A stretch of DNA of 55,096 nt from Acidobacteriota bacterium (lineage in GTDB: Bacteria; Acidobacteriota; Blastocatellia; Pyrinomonadales; Pyrinomonadaceae), in the NCBI GenBank assembly GCA_023436495.1, contig JAEZIT010000122.1:1-55096 (forward strand). Direction: 5' to 3'. Below, piece after piece: positions 16,019 through 22,845 of this stretch (its first letter is position 1; every line of letters begins with the position of its first letter). Both the position numbers and the translations under genes were made by a program. The notes below the pieces were generated by a model. It ran no database searches. It saw only the letters and a program-made list of their open reading frames with translations, and had not been told where the DNA came from.

Positions 16019-17290
16019 ATGAATCCACATATTGAAGAAGCGGTGGCCAACCTTAACGCGGCGCGGGGACGCTATGCCAAAACGGAACGGTATTACGACG
16101 GCGATCACGACCTCGTCTTCGCGACACAGAAATTTCAGAACACGTTTGGCTCGCTCTTTCGCGAATTCGCGCTGAATCTGTGCCCGGCGGTGTGTGACGC
16201 GGTGCGGGACAAGCTGAAGATCACGGGTTTCAGCGTTGACGAAGCGGCAGGCGCCGGTGTCGATGCGGTGAAACGCGAAACGCGGCGGATCTGGCACGCG
16301 AACGCGATGGCAACGCGGGCCGGCGAGGTACATAAGGAAGCGCTGAAGAACGGCGACGCATACGTGATCGTGTGGCCGAACGCGGAGGGCGACGTGACGA
16401 TCTATCCGAACCGGGCAAGGTCATGCACGGCCGTTTACGACCCCGAATTTCCGGGACGTGTGATACGGGCCGCGAAATATTGGCGCGGGGGCGATAAGCG
16501 GATGCGGCTGAACCTGTTCTATGCGGACCGCGTGGAGAAATACGTTTGCGAACGGCCGAACGAGAGCATGACGGCGGACGCGGCGGCATTCGTGCCGTTT
16601 GACGACGGGACGGGCGCGGTCGTGGAGAATCCGGTCGGAGCGGTGCCGGTCTTTCATTTCGCGAACAATGCGGACATCGGTTCGCCGGGCAGGTCAGAGA
16701 TCGACGGGGCGATCCCGATCCAGGACGGATTGAACAAATCGGTGCTGGACATGCTGGTCGCGATGGAATATTCGGCGTTCAGGCAGCGATGGGCGGTCGG
16801 GATCGATATGGAGCGCGACAGCACGACGGGCCAATCGAAAGAACTGTTCGAGACAGGCCCAGGGAAGATCTGGGTGAGCACAAGCAAGGAAGCGAAGTTC
16901 GGCGATTTTCCGGCGGCCGACCTGGAGCAGTTTTTGAAGGTAAAGGACGGTTTCCGCATCGACATGGCGTCGGTGACGGGGACGCCGCTCCACTATTTTC
17001 TGCAAAACACACGCGGATTTGCCAGCGGCGAATCGCTGCGGAAGACGGAGACGCGTTTCCTCGCGAAGGTTCGCGACCGGCAGGAAGCGTTCGGGCAGGT
17101 ATGGGCCGATGTCATGCAGACGGCCCTGAAGATGTCAGGCATCGGGGCGGGCGCGAGGCTGTTGACGCAATGGGAAGATGCGGCGCCGATATCCGACCGA
17201 GAACGATTGGAAAATATCGTCCTGAAACAGCAGATCGGGATATCGGTCAAGCAAGCCCTGGCGGAGGCGGGGTATGGAGTGGAGGAGTGA
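16019..17290 (+). CDS. Phage portal protein (SPP1 gp6-like)
   Basis: The 423-aa product has the features of SPP1 gp6-type portal proteins: an N-terminal helix region with RYAKTERYYDGDH, a central region with PVFHFAN and the stem/helix segment DGLNKSVLDMLVAMEYSAFR, then GTPLHYFLQNTRGFASGES and a following helical crown segment. It forms the dodecameric ring through which DNA enters the capsid. ATG 16019 follows GAGGAGAATT. The last residues (GYGVEE) and the stop codon are read from the start of a G-rich minisatellite, so the native C-terminus may have been cut. No terminase gene precedes it, contrary to usual order. Confidence 0.88.
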   Translation: MNPHIEEAVANLNAARGRYAKTERYYDGDHDLVFATQKFQNTFGSLFREFALNLCPAVCDAVRDKLKITGFSVDEAAGAGVDAVKRETRRIWHANAMATRAGEVHKEALKNGDAYVIVWPNAEGDVTIYPNRARSCTAVYDPEFPGRVIRAAKYWRGGDKRMRLNLFYADRVEKYVCERPNESMTADAAAFVPFDDGTGAVVENPVGAVPVFHFANNADIGSPGRSEIDGAIPIQDGLNKSVLDMLVAMEYSAFRQRWAVGIDMERDSTTGQSKELFETGPGKIWVSTSKEAKFGDFPAADLEQFLKVKDGFRIDMASVTGTPLHYFLQNTRGFASGESLRKTETRFLAKVRDRQEAFGQVWADVMQTALKMSGIGAGARLLTQWEDAAPISDRERLENIVLKQQIGISVKQALAEAGYGVEE

Positions 17291-17387
17291 GGAAGTGGGG
17301 GAGTGAGGGAGTAAGGGAGTAAGGGAGTGAAGAAGTGGGGGAGTGAGGGAGTAAGGGAGTGAGGGAGTAAGGGAGTTGGGGAGTGGA
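17276..17387. repeat. G-rich minisatellite, second copy
   Basis: Degenerate tandem units GGGAGTAA, GGGAGTGA and GTGGGGGA run from inside the portal stop region. They match the tract at 1-78 in unit and orientation and again precede the palindromic repeat series. Confidence 0.85.
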
Positions 17388-17403
17388 TTGTGCGTGGCTC
17401 AGT

Positions 17404-17540
17404 TTTATAAGTTGCCCCGAGCTTTAGCTCGGGGATGGAGCATCAACATTGGCCGGGCTTTAGCCCAATTTGGCTGAAGCCGGGAGGATGATCGATTTTT
17501 CGGAGTGGTTCGGCTAAAGCCGGGGCGTTTGTCGGGCGGT
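17404..17540. repeat. Composite palindromic repeat, copy 2
   Basis: The perfect palindrome CCCCGAGCTTTAGCTCGGGG (17415-17434) is followed by GGGCTTTAGCCC, GGCTGAAGCC and CGGCTAAAGCCG elements. Their order is the same as in 104-349. This copy has one CCCCGAG-type unit where copy 1 has three. Confidence 0.8.
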
Positions 17541-17765
17541 GACCACGGGCTAAAGCCCGTGGCAATTCATAACAGGTAAGCCCGTGGCAATTTATAAGAG
17601 GAAAGTCTGTGGCAATTCATAACAGGTAAGCCCGTGGCAATTTATAAGAGGAAAGCCCGTGGCAATTTATAAGAGGAAAGCCTGCGGCAATTTATAAGAG
17701 GAAAGCCCGCGGCAATTTATGAGAGGAAAGCCCGTGGCAATTTATAGGATGAGAGCCCGCGGCGA
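17541..17765. repeat. 25-bp tandem repeat array, nine units
   Basis: A palindrome CCACGGGCTAAAGCCCGTGG (17543-17562) begins a tandem array. The marker GGCAATT (last copy GGCGAAC) recurs at 17561, 17586, 17611, 17636, 17661, 17686, 17711, 17736 and 17761, an exact 25-bp period. Units read AAGCCCGTGGCAATTTATAA plus GAGGA with few changes. There are no unique spacers, so this is not a CRISPR array. It looks like amplification of the right half of the palindrome. It lies between the portal and scaffold genes and contains no gene. Confidence 0.9.
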
Positions 17766-17810
17766 ACTAATTTCGATCGTGGTGAGTTGCAGAATGACCT
17801 GAGAAAAGAA

Positions 17811-17850
17811 TTGGAACACAGAAAGCACGGAGCGAAGACACTGAAAAAGG
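17811..17850. repeat. Dispersed repeat shared with 9390-9423
   Basis: GGAACACAGAAAGCACGGAG and the following CGAAGACACTGAAAA match the segment at 9390-9423 with one difference over about 34 bp. It lies between the tandem array and the scaffold gene. Confidence 0.7.
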
Positions 17851-17904
17851 CGAAAAAGATATAGAGAAAGAGAATGAGGAGAAAGGCGTGAAGAGCCGGG
17901 AAAT

Positions 17905-18417
17905 ATGAAGGAAGAGAAATTAGAGAACACGGAAACGGTGGAGAATGTTGGAATTTTGGCCGGTGGAAAGCTGGCCGGCGGTGTTCCGGCGGGAGATGTG
18001 GCGGCAGATGATCCGGGCGGGGACGGCGGAGCGGTCAGGGTGCCCGGTGGTGAGCTGGCGGAGGCGCGGGCGGAGAACGAGGCGTTGAGGCAGATCATAA
18101 GGCTTCAGGACGCGCGGGACGAGGTTACGGCGCGGCTGGTAAAGGCGGGTGCGCGGACTCCGGGATTGCTGTTCGCGCATTCGGCGGGCGAGCTGCAGTT
18201 CGGCGACGACGGAAAGCTCGTGAACGGCGATGCGATCGTCGAGCGTTTGAGGCGTTCCTATCCCGAACAATTCGGGCAGGAACCGCGGCCGACGGTGGAC
18301 GCGGGAGCCGGGCAGACGCGGCCGGCATTGACGAAGGAAGCTCTGGCGCAGATGTCGCCGGCGGAAATTGCGAGGCTCGACTGGGCCGAGGTGCGAAGCG
18401 TGCTTTCGGGCCGCTAG
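17905..18417 (+). CDS. Phage capsid scaffolding protein
   Basis: The product is 170 aa, acidic, with no membrane segment. After a low-complexity Gly/Val/Ala N-terminus (residues 15-48) comes a coiled coil (AEARAENEALRQIIRLQDAR). Then RLVKAGARTPGLLFAHSAG and KLVNGDAIVERLRRSYPEQF are typical of phage scaffold proteins, ending in LTKEALAQMSPAEIARLDW. It sits directly upstream of the major capsid gene, as scaffolds do. The N-terminal residues (KEEKLENTETVENVG) begin close to dispersed repeats and may partly derive from them. The start at 17905 is the first ATG with a coherent reading. Confidence 0.8.
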   Translation: MKEEKLENTETVENVGILAGGKLAGGVPAGDVAADDPGGDGGAVRVPGGELAEARAENEALRQIIRLQDARDEVTARLVKAGARTPGLLFAHSAGELQFGDDGKLVNGDAIVERLRRSYPEQFGQEPRPTVDAGAGQTRPALTKEALAQMSPAEIARLDWAEVRSVLSGR

Positions 18418-18447
18418 GAAGATCAACAAAAAGAGGAAAGAGAGAAA

Positions 18448-19299
18448 ATGTCATTGAATTTTATACCCACAGTATGGGCAGCACGGCTGCTGTCGGCATT
18501 GGAAAAATCGCTCGTATATGGACAGGCGAATGTGTGTAACCGCGATTACGAAGGTGAGATCCGCGATTCCGGGAACACGGTCAAGATCGGTTCGATCGGC
18601 GCGGTAAATATCGGGAATTACGTCAAGAATACGGACATTCCCGAACCGGCGACGCTGACGGATTCGGAACAGACGATGCTGATCGACCAATCGAAGTATT
18701 TTCATTTTTATGTGGACAGCATCGACCGTGCACAGCAGAATGTCAACGTTCTGGACGAGGCAATGCGCCGCGCCGCGTACAAGCTTCGGGAAGCGGCGGA
18801 CACGTTTCTTGCGGGCGTGATGGCGGCGGGCGTTCCTGCCGAAAACGTGCTCGGGACCGAGGAAATGCCGGAGGTCCCGACCCGCGAATCGGCGTACGAG
18901 CTGCTGGTTGACCTCGGGACAAAGCTGGATGAAACGAACACGCCGATCGACGGCCGTTTCGTGATCGTGCCGGCGTGGTTTCACGGGCTGATGCTGAAAG
19001 ACGACCGGTTCATCCGATCGGGGACGAGGTTCGGGGATGCGAGGCTTGCCAACGGCGAAGTCGGTGAAGCCGCCGGTTTCAGGATACTGAAATCGAACAA
19101 CGTCCCGACTACAGCGGGTTCGGCATACCAGATCATCGCGGGCCATGCGCGGGCGACATCCTACGCCGAACAGATCCTGGATGTGCAGACGTATAAGCCC
19201 GAAAAGCGGTTCGGTGATGCGGTCAAGGGACTGCACGTTTACGGTGCGAAGGTTGTGGACGGCACGGCGCTGGCGATGCTGATCGCGGATAAAACATAG
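18448..19299 (+). CDS. Phage major capsid protein
   Basis: This 283-aa protein is typical of P22-coat-like (HK97-fold) major capsid proteins found in many small tailed-phage elements. Markers are the start SLNFIPTVWAARLLSALEKS, NRDYEGEIRDSGNTVKIGS, the internal DQSKYFHFYVDSIDRAQ, and RFVIVPAWFHGLMLKDDRF in the spine-helix region. It lies 30 bp after the scaffold gene with a GAGGAAAGAGAG ribosome site. The reading frame is intact with no internal stops, so the capsid could still assemble. Confidence 0.88.
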   Translation: MSLNFIPTVWAARLLSALEKSLVYGQANVCNRDYEGEIRDSGNTVKIGSIGAVNIGNYVKNTDIPEPATLTDSEQTMLIDQSKYFHFYVDSIDRAQQNVNVLDEAMRRAAYKLREAADTFLAGVMAAGVPAENVLGTEEMPEVPTRESAYELLVDLGTKLDETNTPIDGRFVIVPAWFHGLMLKDDRFIRSGTRFGDARLANGEVGEAAGFRILKSNNVPTTAGSAYQIIAGHARATSYAEQILDVQTYKPEKRFGDAVKGLHVYGAKVVDGTALAMLIADKT

Positions 19300-19409
19300 G
19301 AGGTTAAGACAGGCGGGCGCAGCAGCGGCAAGAGGAGACGGGACCAAAACAACGACGATAAGATCCGGCCAACCTCAACGCCCGGGCCGCACCCGCCGCG
19401 ACATTAAAC

Positions 19410-19739
19410 ATGGCAGAATCGGCAAAAGAAAAATTAAAAAAGATGACGGCATGGGACACGGCGCCGGTCTTGACTGAGGCGGACGTGGACGAGCTTCTCG
19501 TGCAGTCAAGTATGGCAGATGCGTCGGGGATCGCTCCGGAGTCGGCAGGATGGGAACCGACGTATGACCTGAATACGGCTGCGGCCGCGGGCTGGCTGAT
19601 AAAGGCGGGCCGCGTTTCGGACCAGGTAGAGGCGGACCCGTCGGGCTCGGGCATTTTTACTTCGAAAGTTTTCGACAATTGCTGCCGGATGGCACGAATT
19701 TACCGATCGAAAAATATCGGGACGCTTACAGTCAAATAA
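19410..19739 (+). CDS. Head-tail adaptor-like phage protein
   Basis: This 109-aa protein starts MAESAKEKLKKMTAW and contains VLTEADVDELLVQSSMAD, then GWEPTYDLNTAAAAGWLIKA and FDNCCRMARIYRSKN. Proteins with the same PTYDLN and GW-KAG signatures follow the major capsid gene in many actinophage-like genomes and are annotated as head-to-tail connectors. It is the last phage gene. What follows is a pair of hairpins and then a host gene on the other strand, so no tail, tape-measure or terminase genes remain. Confidence 0.65.
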   Translation: MAESAKEKLKKMTAWDTAPVLTEADVDELLVQSSMADASGIAPESAGWEPTYDLNTAAAAGWLIKAGRVSDQVEADPSGSGIFTSKVFDNCCRMARIYRSKNIGTLTVK

Positions 19740-19740
19740 T

Positions 19741-19820
19741 ATATGCGGCAAGCCGTATATAAAAACCGAGTTACGCATTCAGGCAGGAAGAGATGGGATC
19801 AATTCAAGCCTGAATGCGTA
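19741..19820. terminator. Two hairpins at the right end of the phage block
   Basis: ATATGCGGC-AA-GCCGTATAT (19741-19760) forms a hairpin with one G-U pair. A second perfect 13-bp inverted repeat TACGCATTCAGGC (19772-19784)/GCCTGAATGCGTA (19808-19820) spans a 23-base loop. They lie between the adaptor gene and the convergent pfpI-like gene. Terminator or element-border function are both possible. Confidence 0.5.
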
Positions 19821-19842
19821 CTTATGAGCGCATACGCTCAAT

Positions 19843-20415
19843 TTATTTCGACGCCGCACGCTGGCCGCGATGGATGCCTTCGGCAAACTCTTCGATCATC
19901 TTTCGATTGAATGCCGGAATGTCCTGCGGTTTGCGGCTAGATACCAGGCCGTTGTCCACCACCACCTCTTCGTCGACCCATTCGGCGCCGGCATTGATCA
20001 GATCGGTTTTCAGCGACGGCCATGAAGTGATCTTCCTGCCGTTGACGACGCCGGCCTCAATGAGCGTCCACGGGCCGTGGCAGATGACGGCGACAGGTTT
20101 GCCGGCGTCAAAGAAATCCTTGATGAATTGGACGGCCTCGGGTTTCATGCGAAGCTGGTCCGGATTGGCCACGCCGCCGGGCAGAAGCAGAGCGTCAAAA
20201 TCGCCCGCGCTCGCCGCATTCAGCGGCAGATCGACGGGGAATTTATCACCCTTGTCAAAATGGTTCCAACCCTGGACCTCGCCTGCATCGGGCGAGACGA
20301 TCGACGTTTTCGCCCCGGCGTCGTCGAGCGCCTGGCGAGGTTCGGTCAGTTCGACCTGCTCGAAGCCTTCGGTGACGAGGATAGCGACTTTCAAATTGTT
20401 AAGATCTTGCGGCAT
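19843..20415 (-). CDS. PfpI/DJ-1 family class I glutamine amidotransferase-like protein
   Basis: The 190-aa single-domain protein of the DJ-1/PfpI superfamily has the nucleophile Cys in AVICHGPWTL, a conserved Glu in TEGFEQVEL, and ALLLPGGVANPDQLR as the characteristic strand-turn. Members act as proteases, glyoxalases/deglycases or stress chaperones; sequence alone does not separate these. AAGGAGGT lies five bases before the ATG on the minus strand. It is divergently placed from the small gene at 20560, and its 3' end converges on the phage block. Confidence 0.9.
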   Translation of the reverse strand: MPQDLNNLKVAILVTEGFEQVELTEPRQALDDAGAKTSIVSPDAGEVQGWNHFDKGDKFPVDLPLNAASAGDFDALLLPGGVANPDQLRMKPEAVQFIKDFFDAGKPVAVICHGPWTLIEAGVVNGRKITSWPSLKTDLINAGAEWVDEEVVVDNGLVSSRKPQDIPAFNRKMIEEFAEGIHRGQRAASK

Positions 20416-20559
20416 ATGTACCTCCTTGAAACTTGTCTGAATTCGTTACAGATAGATGAACAGGCGCAAAAAGCGTGCCGAGCGGGCGTGATTTTATAGG
20501 CAACGGGCATTGGACGGCGCGCCTCACACCTAACAATCAAAATTTCAAGGAGGGAAGCG

Positions 20560-20781
20560 ATGGCAAACAAAAGCAAGGACAAATTGAACCAGCCGCCGAC
20601 CGGCGAAGGAAAGAAACAGAGCCCGAGGCCGGGGCGCGAAACGGAGTTAGACAAGCGGTCGGAGGTTTTGCAGGCACGCCGCGGGCATCCGGAATTGAAC
20701 ATGGGAACCGACGAAGACCTTGAGCCGGCAGAGCGTTCGGGTACCGGCCGCAATCCGAAACGGCCAAAGGCAGGCAGGTAA
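20560..20781 (+). CDS. Small hydrophilic protein of unknown function
   Basis: The 73-aa product is extremely hydrophilic and basic/acidic, rich in K, E, G, P and R, without membrane or fold signals. AAGGAGGG (20547-20554) precedes the ATG at an ideal distance, which is the main reason to call it a gene. The composition recalls small stress-associated, probably disordered proteins. It is divergent from the DJ-1/PfpI gene and 6 bp upstream of another small gene. I do not recognise the family. Confidence 0.65.
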   Translation: MANKSKDKLNQPPTGEGKKQSPRPGRETELDKRSEVLQARRGHPELNMGTDEDLEPAERSGTGRNPKRPKAGR

Positions 20782-20787
20782 GAGCTT

Positions 20788-21003
20788 ATGAAATACCAAA
20801 TGCAGCAGCCCGACAACCCAACACCCGAACCGCCGGAACCGCTGATACCAGAACCGGTCGATCCGGGATCCGTGCCCGAAGATCCGTATCCGGTCACGGA
20901 CCCCGTGATCCCCGAACCGAGCCCCCATCCAGATCCGCAGCCGGAGCCTTTCCCAAGGCCGCCGGAGCCGATGCCGACTTTTCCGCCGGATGTCACTTAT
21001 TGA
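20788..21003 (+). CDS. Small proline-rich protein of unknown function
   Basis: The 71-aa frame is dominated by Pro, Glu and Asp in dipeptide-like runs (PEPPEPLIPEPVDP, PSPHPDPQPEPFP). It has no signal peptide or membrane segment. It begins 6 bp after the preceding small gene with a weak ribosome site, so the pair may be translated together. Such Pro-Glu-Pro peptides occur as small unknown genes in Acidobacteriota. A coding role is likely but not certain. Confidence 0.5.
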   Translation: MKYQMQQPDNPTPEPPEPLIPEPVDPGSVPEDPYPVTDPVIPEPSPHPDPQPEPFPRPPEPMPTFPPDVTY

Positions 21004-21121
21004 GGAGCGAACCGAATGTGGATCAGCGTTATGCGTGTTTGACCAAAATAAATTCGTGCATCGGGCATTGCCGAGGCGGTATAATCTCTGATACTCGAAA
21101 TTAGATTCTCGTTTGAAGTTT

Positions 21122-22729
21122 ATGGCGAGAGATCTGCAGCAGGCGATAGATCGCACCATCGGAGTTTTTCCGGAAACGTCAAAGATGGTCTTCGAATGGT
21201 GGGACCATATCATATTTGCTGTCCTCACATTAGCAAGTGCCGCCGCGATCGCGTATGTCCTGCGATCGTGGTTCGCGTTCGGAGACCAATATTCTACACC
21301 GCTTATTTTCTGGCCATTGACGCTTATATTGCTGGGCCGGCTCGGCGTAAATCAACTTCGATGGTGGGTCCTGCCGTTCATGCGGAGACCGGAGGCGACG
21401 AGGCCGCCGCCGAACCTGCGGGTTGGCGTTGCGACGACGTTCGTTCCGGGCGCAGAGCCCATCGAGATGCTGGAAGAGACCGTCGCCGCGCTGGTTGCGA
21501 TGGATTATCCCCACGACACGTGGGTATTGGACGAAGGGGACGATCCGAAAGTAAAGGAATTGTGTTCGCGACTCGGAGCCCTGTATTTCAGCCGCAAAGC
21601 GATGCCAAGGTATCAGGCCGCGGAAGGGGCATTCAAAGCAAAAAGCAAGCACGGGAACTACAATAGCTGGTTTCAAGAGATCGCATACGGGCGGTACGAG
21701 TTCATATCTACATTCGATCCCGATCATATTCCCAAGCCGACGTTTCTTTCATCGGTGCTCGGATATTTTGACGATCCCGAAATTGGGTATGTTCAGACCC
21801 CTCAGGCCTATTACAACCAGAATGCAAGTTTTATAGCCCGTGGGGCGGCCGAAGAAACGTATGCTTATTATTCTTCGACCGAGATGTTCTGCCACGCGAT
21901 GGGCTATCCGATCGTGGTGGGCTGTCACAGTACGCACCGCGTTTCGGCGTTGAAGGAGATCGGCGGATATCCGGCGCACGATGCCGAAGATCTGCTTCTG
22001 ACCATACTTTACAGATCCAGCGGCTGGCGAGGGGTTTACCTGCCGGAAATTCTTGCGAGAGGGATCACGCCGGTGGATTGGGACGGGTACCTGACGCAGC
22101 AGCTAAGGTGGGCGCGATCGGTGCTGGACATCAAGTTCAGGATATTTCCGAAGCTCGCCGGACGGCTTGAGTTTAAAGAGCTTGTGACCGGAATTCTTCA
22201 CGGGTTCTATTATTTACAGGGGTTGACGATGCTGCTTGCCCTTTTGACGCTGATCGCAATGCTGGTGACGGGCAGGTTTCCGCGGCTGATCAATTATTCG
22301 ATGTTGTCGAATATGGCTGTCTTGGCGGGCGTATTCTTGTTGTGCGAATTCTACCGGCAGCGGTTCTATATCGGCAGACGCAGCGAATGGGGCGTGCATT
22401 GGCGGGCGGGGCTGCTGCAGATAGCGAAATGGCCGTATTTGCTTGTGGCCCTTTACCATGTCGTCATCGATAAGCGGGTACCATATGTGATTACAAGCAA
22501 GACATCGGACGGCTCGAAACGACATTGGGCACTAATGCCGCACTGGATATCGGCGGCGGCCATCGGTGCTGCGTGGCTGTTTGCACTGATCGCGGGCTAC
22601 GCCATGCATCCGCTCATTCATATTTTGGCAGCGGCATCTATCGCGGGGTTTCTTATACTTGCCTCCACCGAATTTATTAAGTTCCCGGAACCATATACTC
22701 CGAAAAGATCACGGCGGCCGGACGGCTGA
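21122..22729 (+). CDS. Cellulose-synthase-like family 2 glycosyltransferase
   Basis: The product is a membrane glycosyltransferase of about 535 aa. Two N-terminal membrane helices are followed by a GT2 catalytic domain with the processive signature: DEGDDPK (first Asp), FDPDHIP (DxD), DAEDLLLT (catalytic base region) and QQLRWARS (QxxRW). At least four membrane segments follow (LTMLLALLTLIAMLV, YSMLSNMAVLAGVFL, WISAAAIGAAWLFALIAGY, ILAAASIAGFLIL). It should polymerise and export a beta-linked polysaccharide; no PilZ domain or BcsB-type partner is nearby. ATG 21122 is used; an in-frame TTG at 21113 is possible. A TATAAT at 21080-21085 may be its -10 box. Confidence 0.88.
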   Translation: MARDLQQAIDRTIGVFPETSKMVFEWWDHIIFAVLTLASAAAIAYVLRSWFAFGDQYSTPLIFWPLTLILLGRLGVNQLRWWVLPFMRRPEATRPPPNLRVGVATTFVPGAEPIEMLEETVAALVAMDYPHDTWVLDEGDDPKVKELCSRLGALYFSRKAMPRYQAAEGAFKAKSKHGNYNSWFQEIAYGRYEFISTFDPDHIPKPTFLSSVLGYFDDPEIGYVQTPQAYYNQNASFIARGAAEETYAYYSSTEMFCHAMGYPIVVGCHSTHRVSALKEIGGYPAHDAEDLLLTILYRSSGWRGVYLPEILARGITPVDWDGYLTQQLRWARSVLDIKFRIFPKLAGRLEFKELVTGILHGFYYLQGLTMLLALLTLIAMLVTGRFPRLINYSMLSNMAVLAGVFLLCEFYRQRFYIGRRSEWGVHWRAGLLQIAKWPYLLVALYHVVIDKRVPYVITSKTSDGSKRHWALMPHWISAAAIGAAWLFALIAGYAMHPLIHILAAASIAGFLILASTEFIKFPEPYTPKRSRRPDG

Positions 22730-22799
22730 GAGTATGCCCACAAACGCATTCGGTTCGGATGCTGTCCATTCCCGGCGGGCAATAACCAATTCGCATAGG

Positions 22800-22826
22800 A
22801 GCCGCTTCTGAATTTGGGCGGCTTTT
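22800..22826 (+). terminator. Terminator of the glycosyltransferase gene
   Basis: AGCCGC (22800-22805) pairs with GCGGCT (22818-22823) around a 12-base loop and is followed by TTT. It ends only a few bases before the trmFO -10 box. Confidence 0.55.
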
Positions 22827-22830
22827 CAAC

Positions 22831-22836
22831 TATAAT
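22831..22836 (+). promoter_or_regulatory. -10 box of trmFO, leaderless arrangement
   Basis: A perfect TATAAT ends 9 bases before the trmFO ATG (22846), so transcription should start at or within about 3 bases of the start codon. No Shine-Dalgarno is present. The -35 region is not clear. Confidence 0.55.
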
Positions 22837-22845
22837 CACCACGTA

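Noticed and set aside
17541..17765. Possible CRISPR array
   Set aside because: The repeat unit is a simple 25-bp tandem with no unique spacers and no cas genes in the window.
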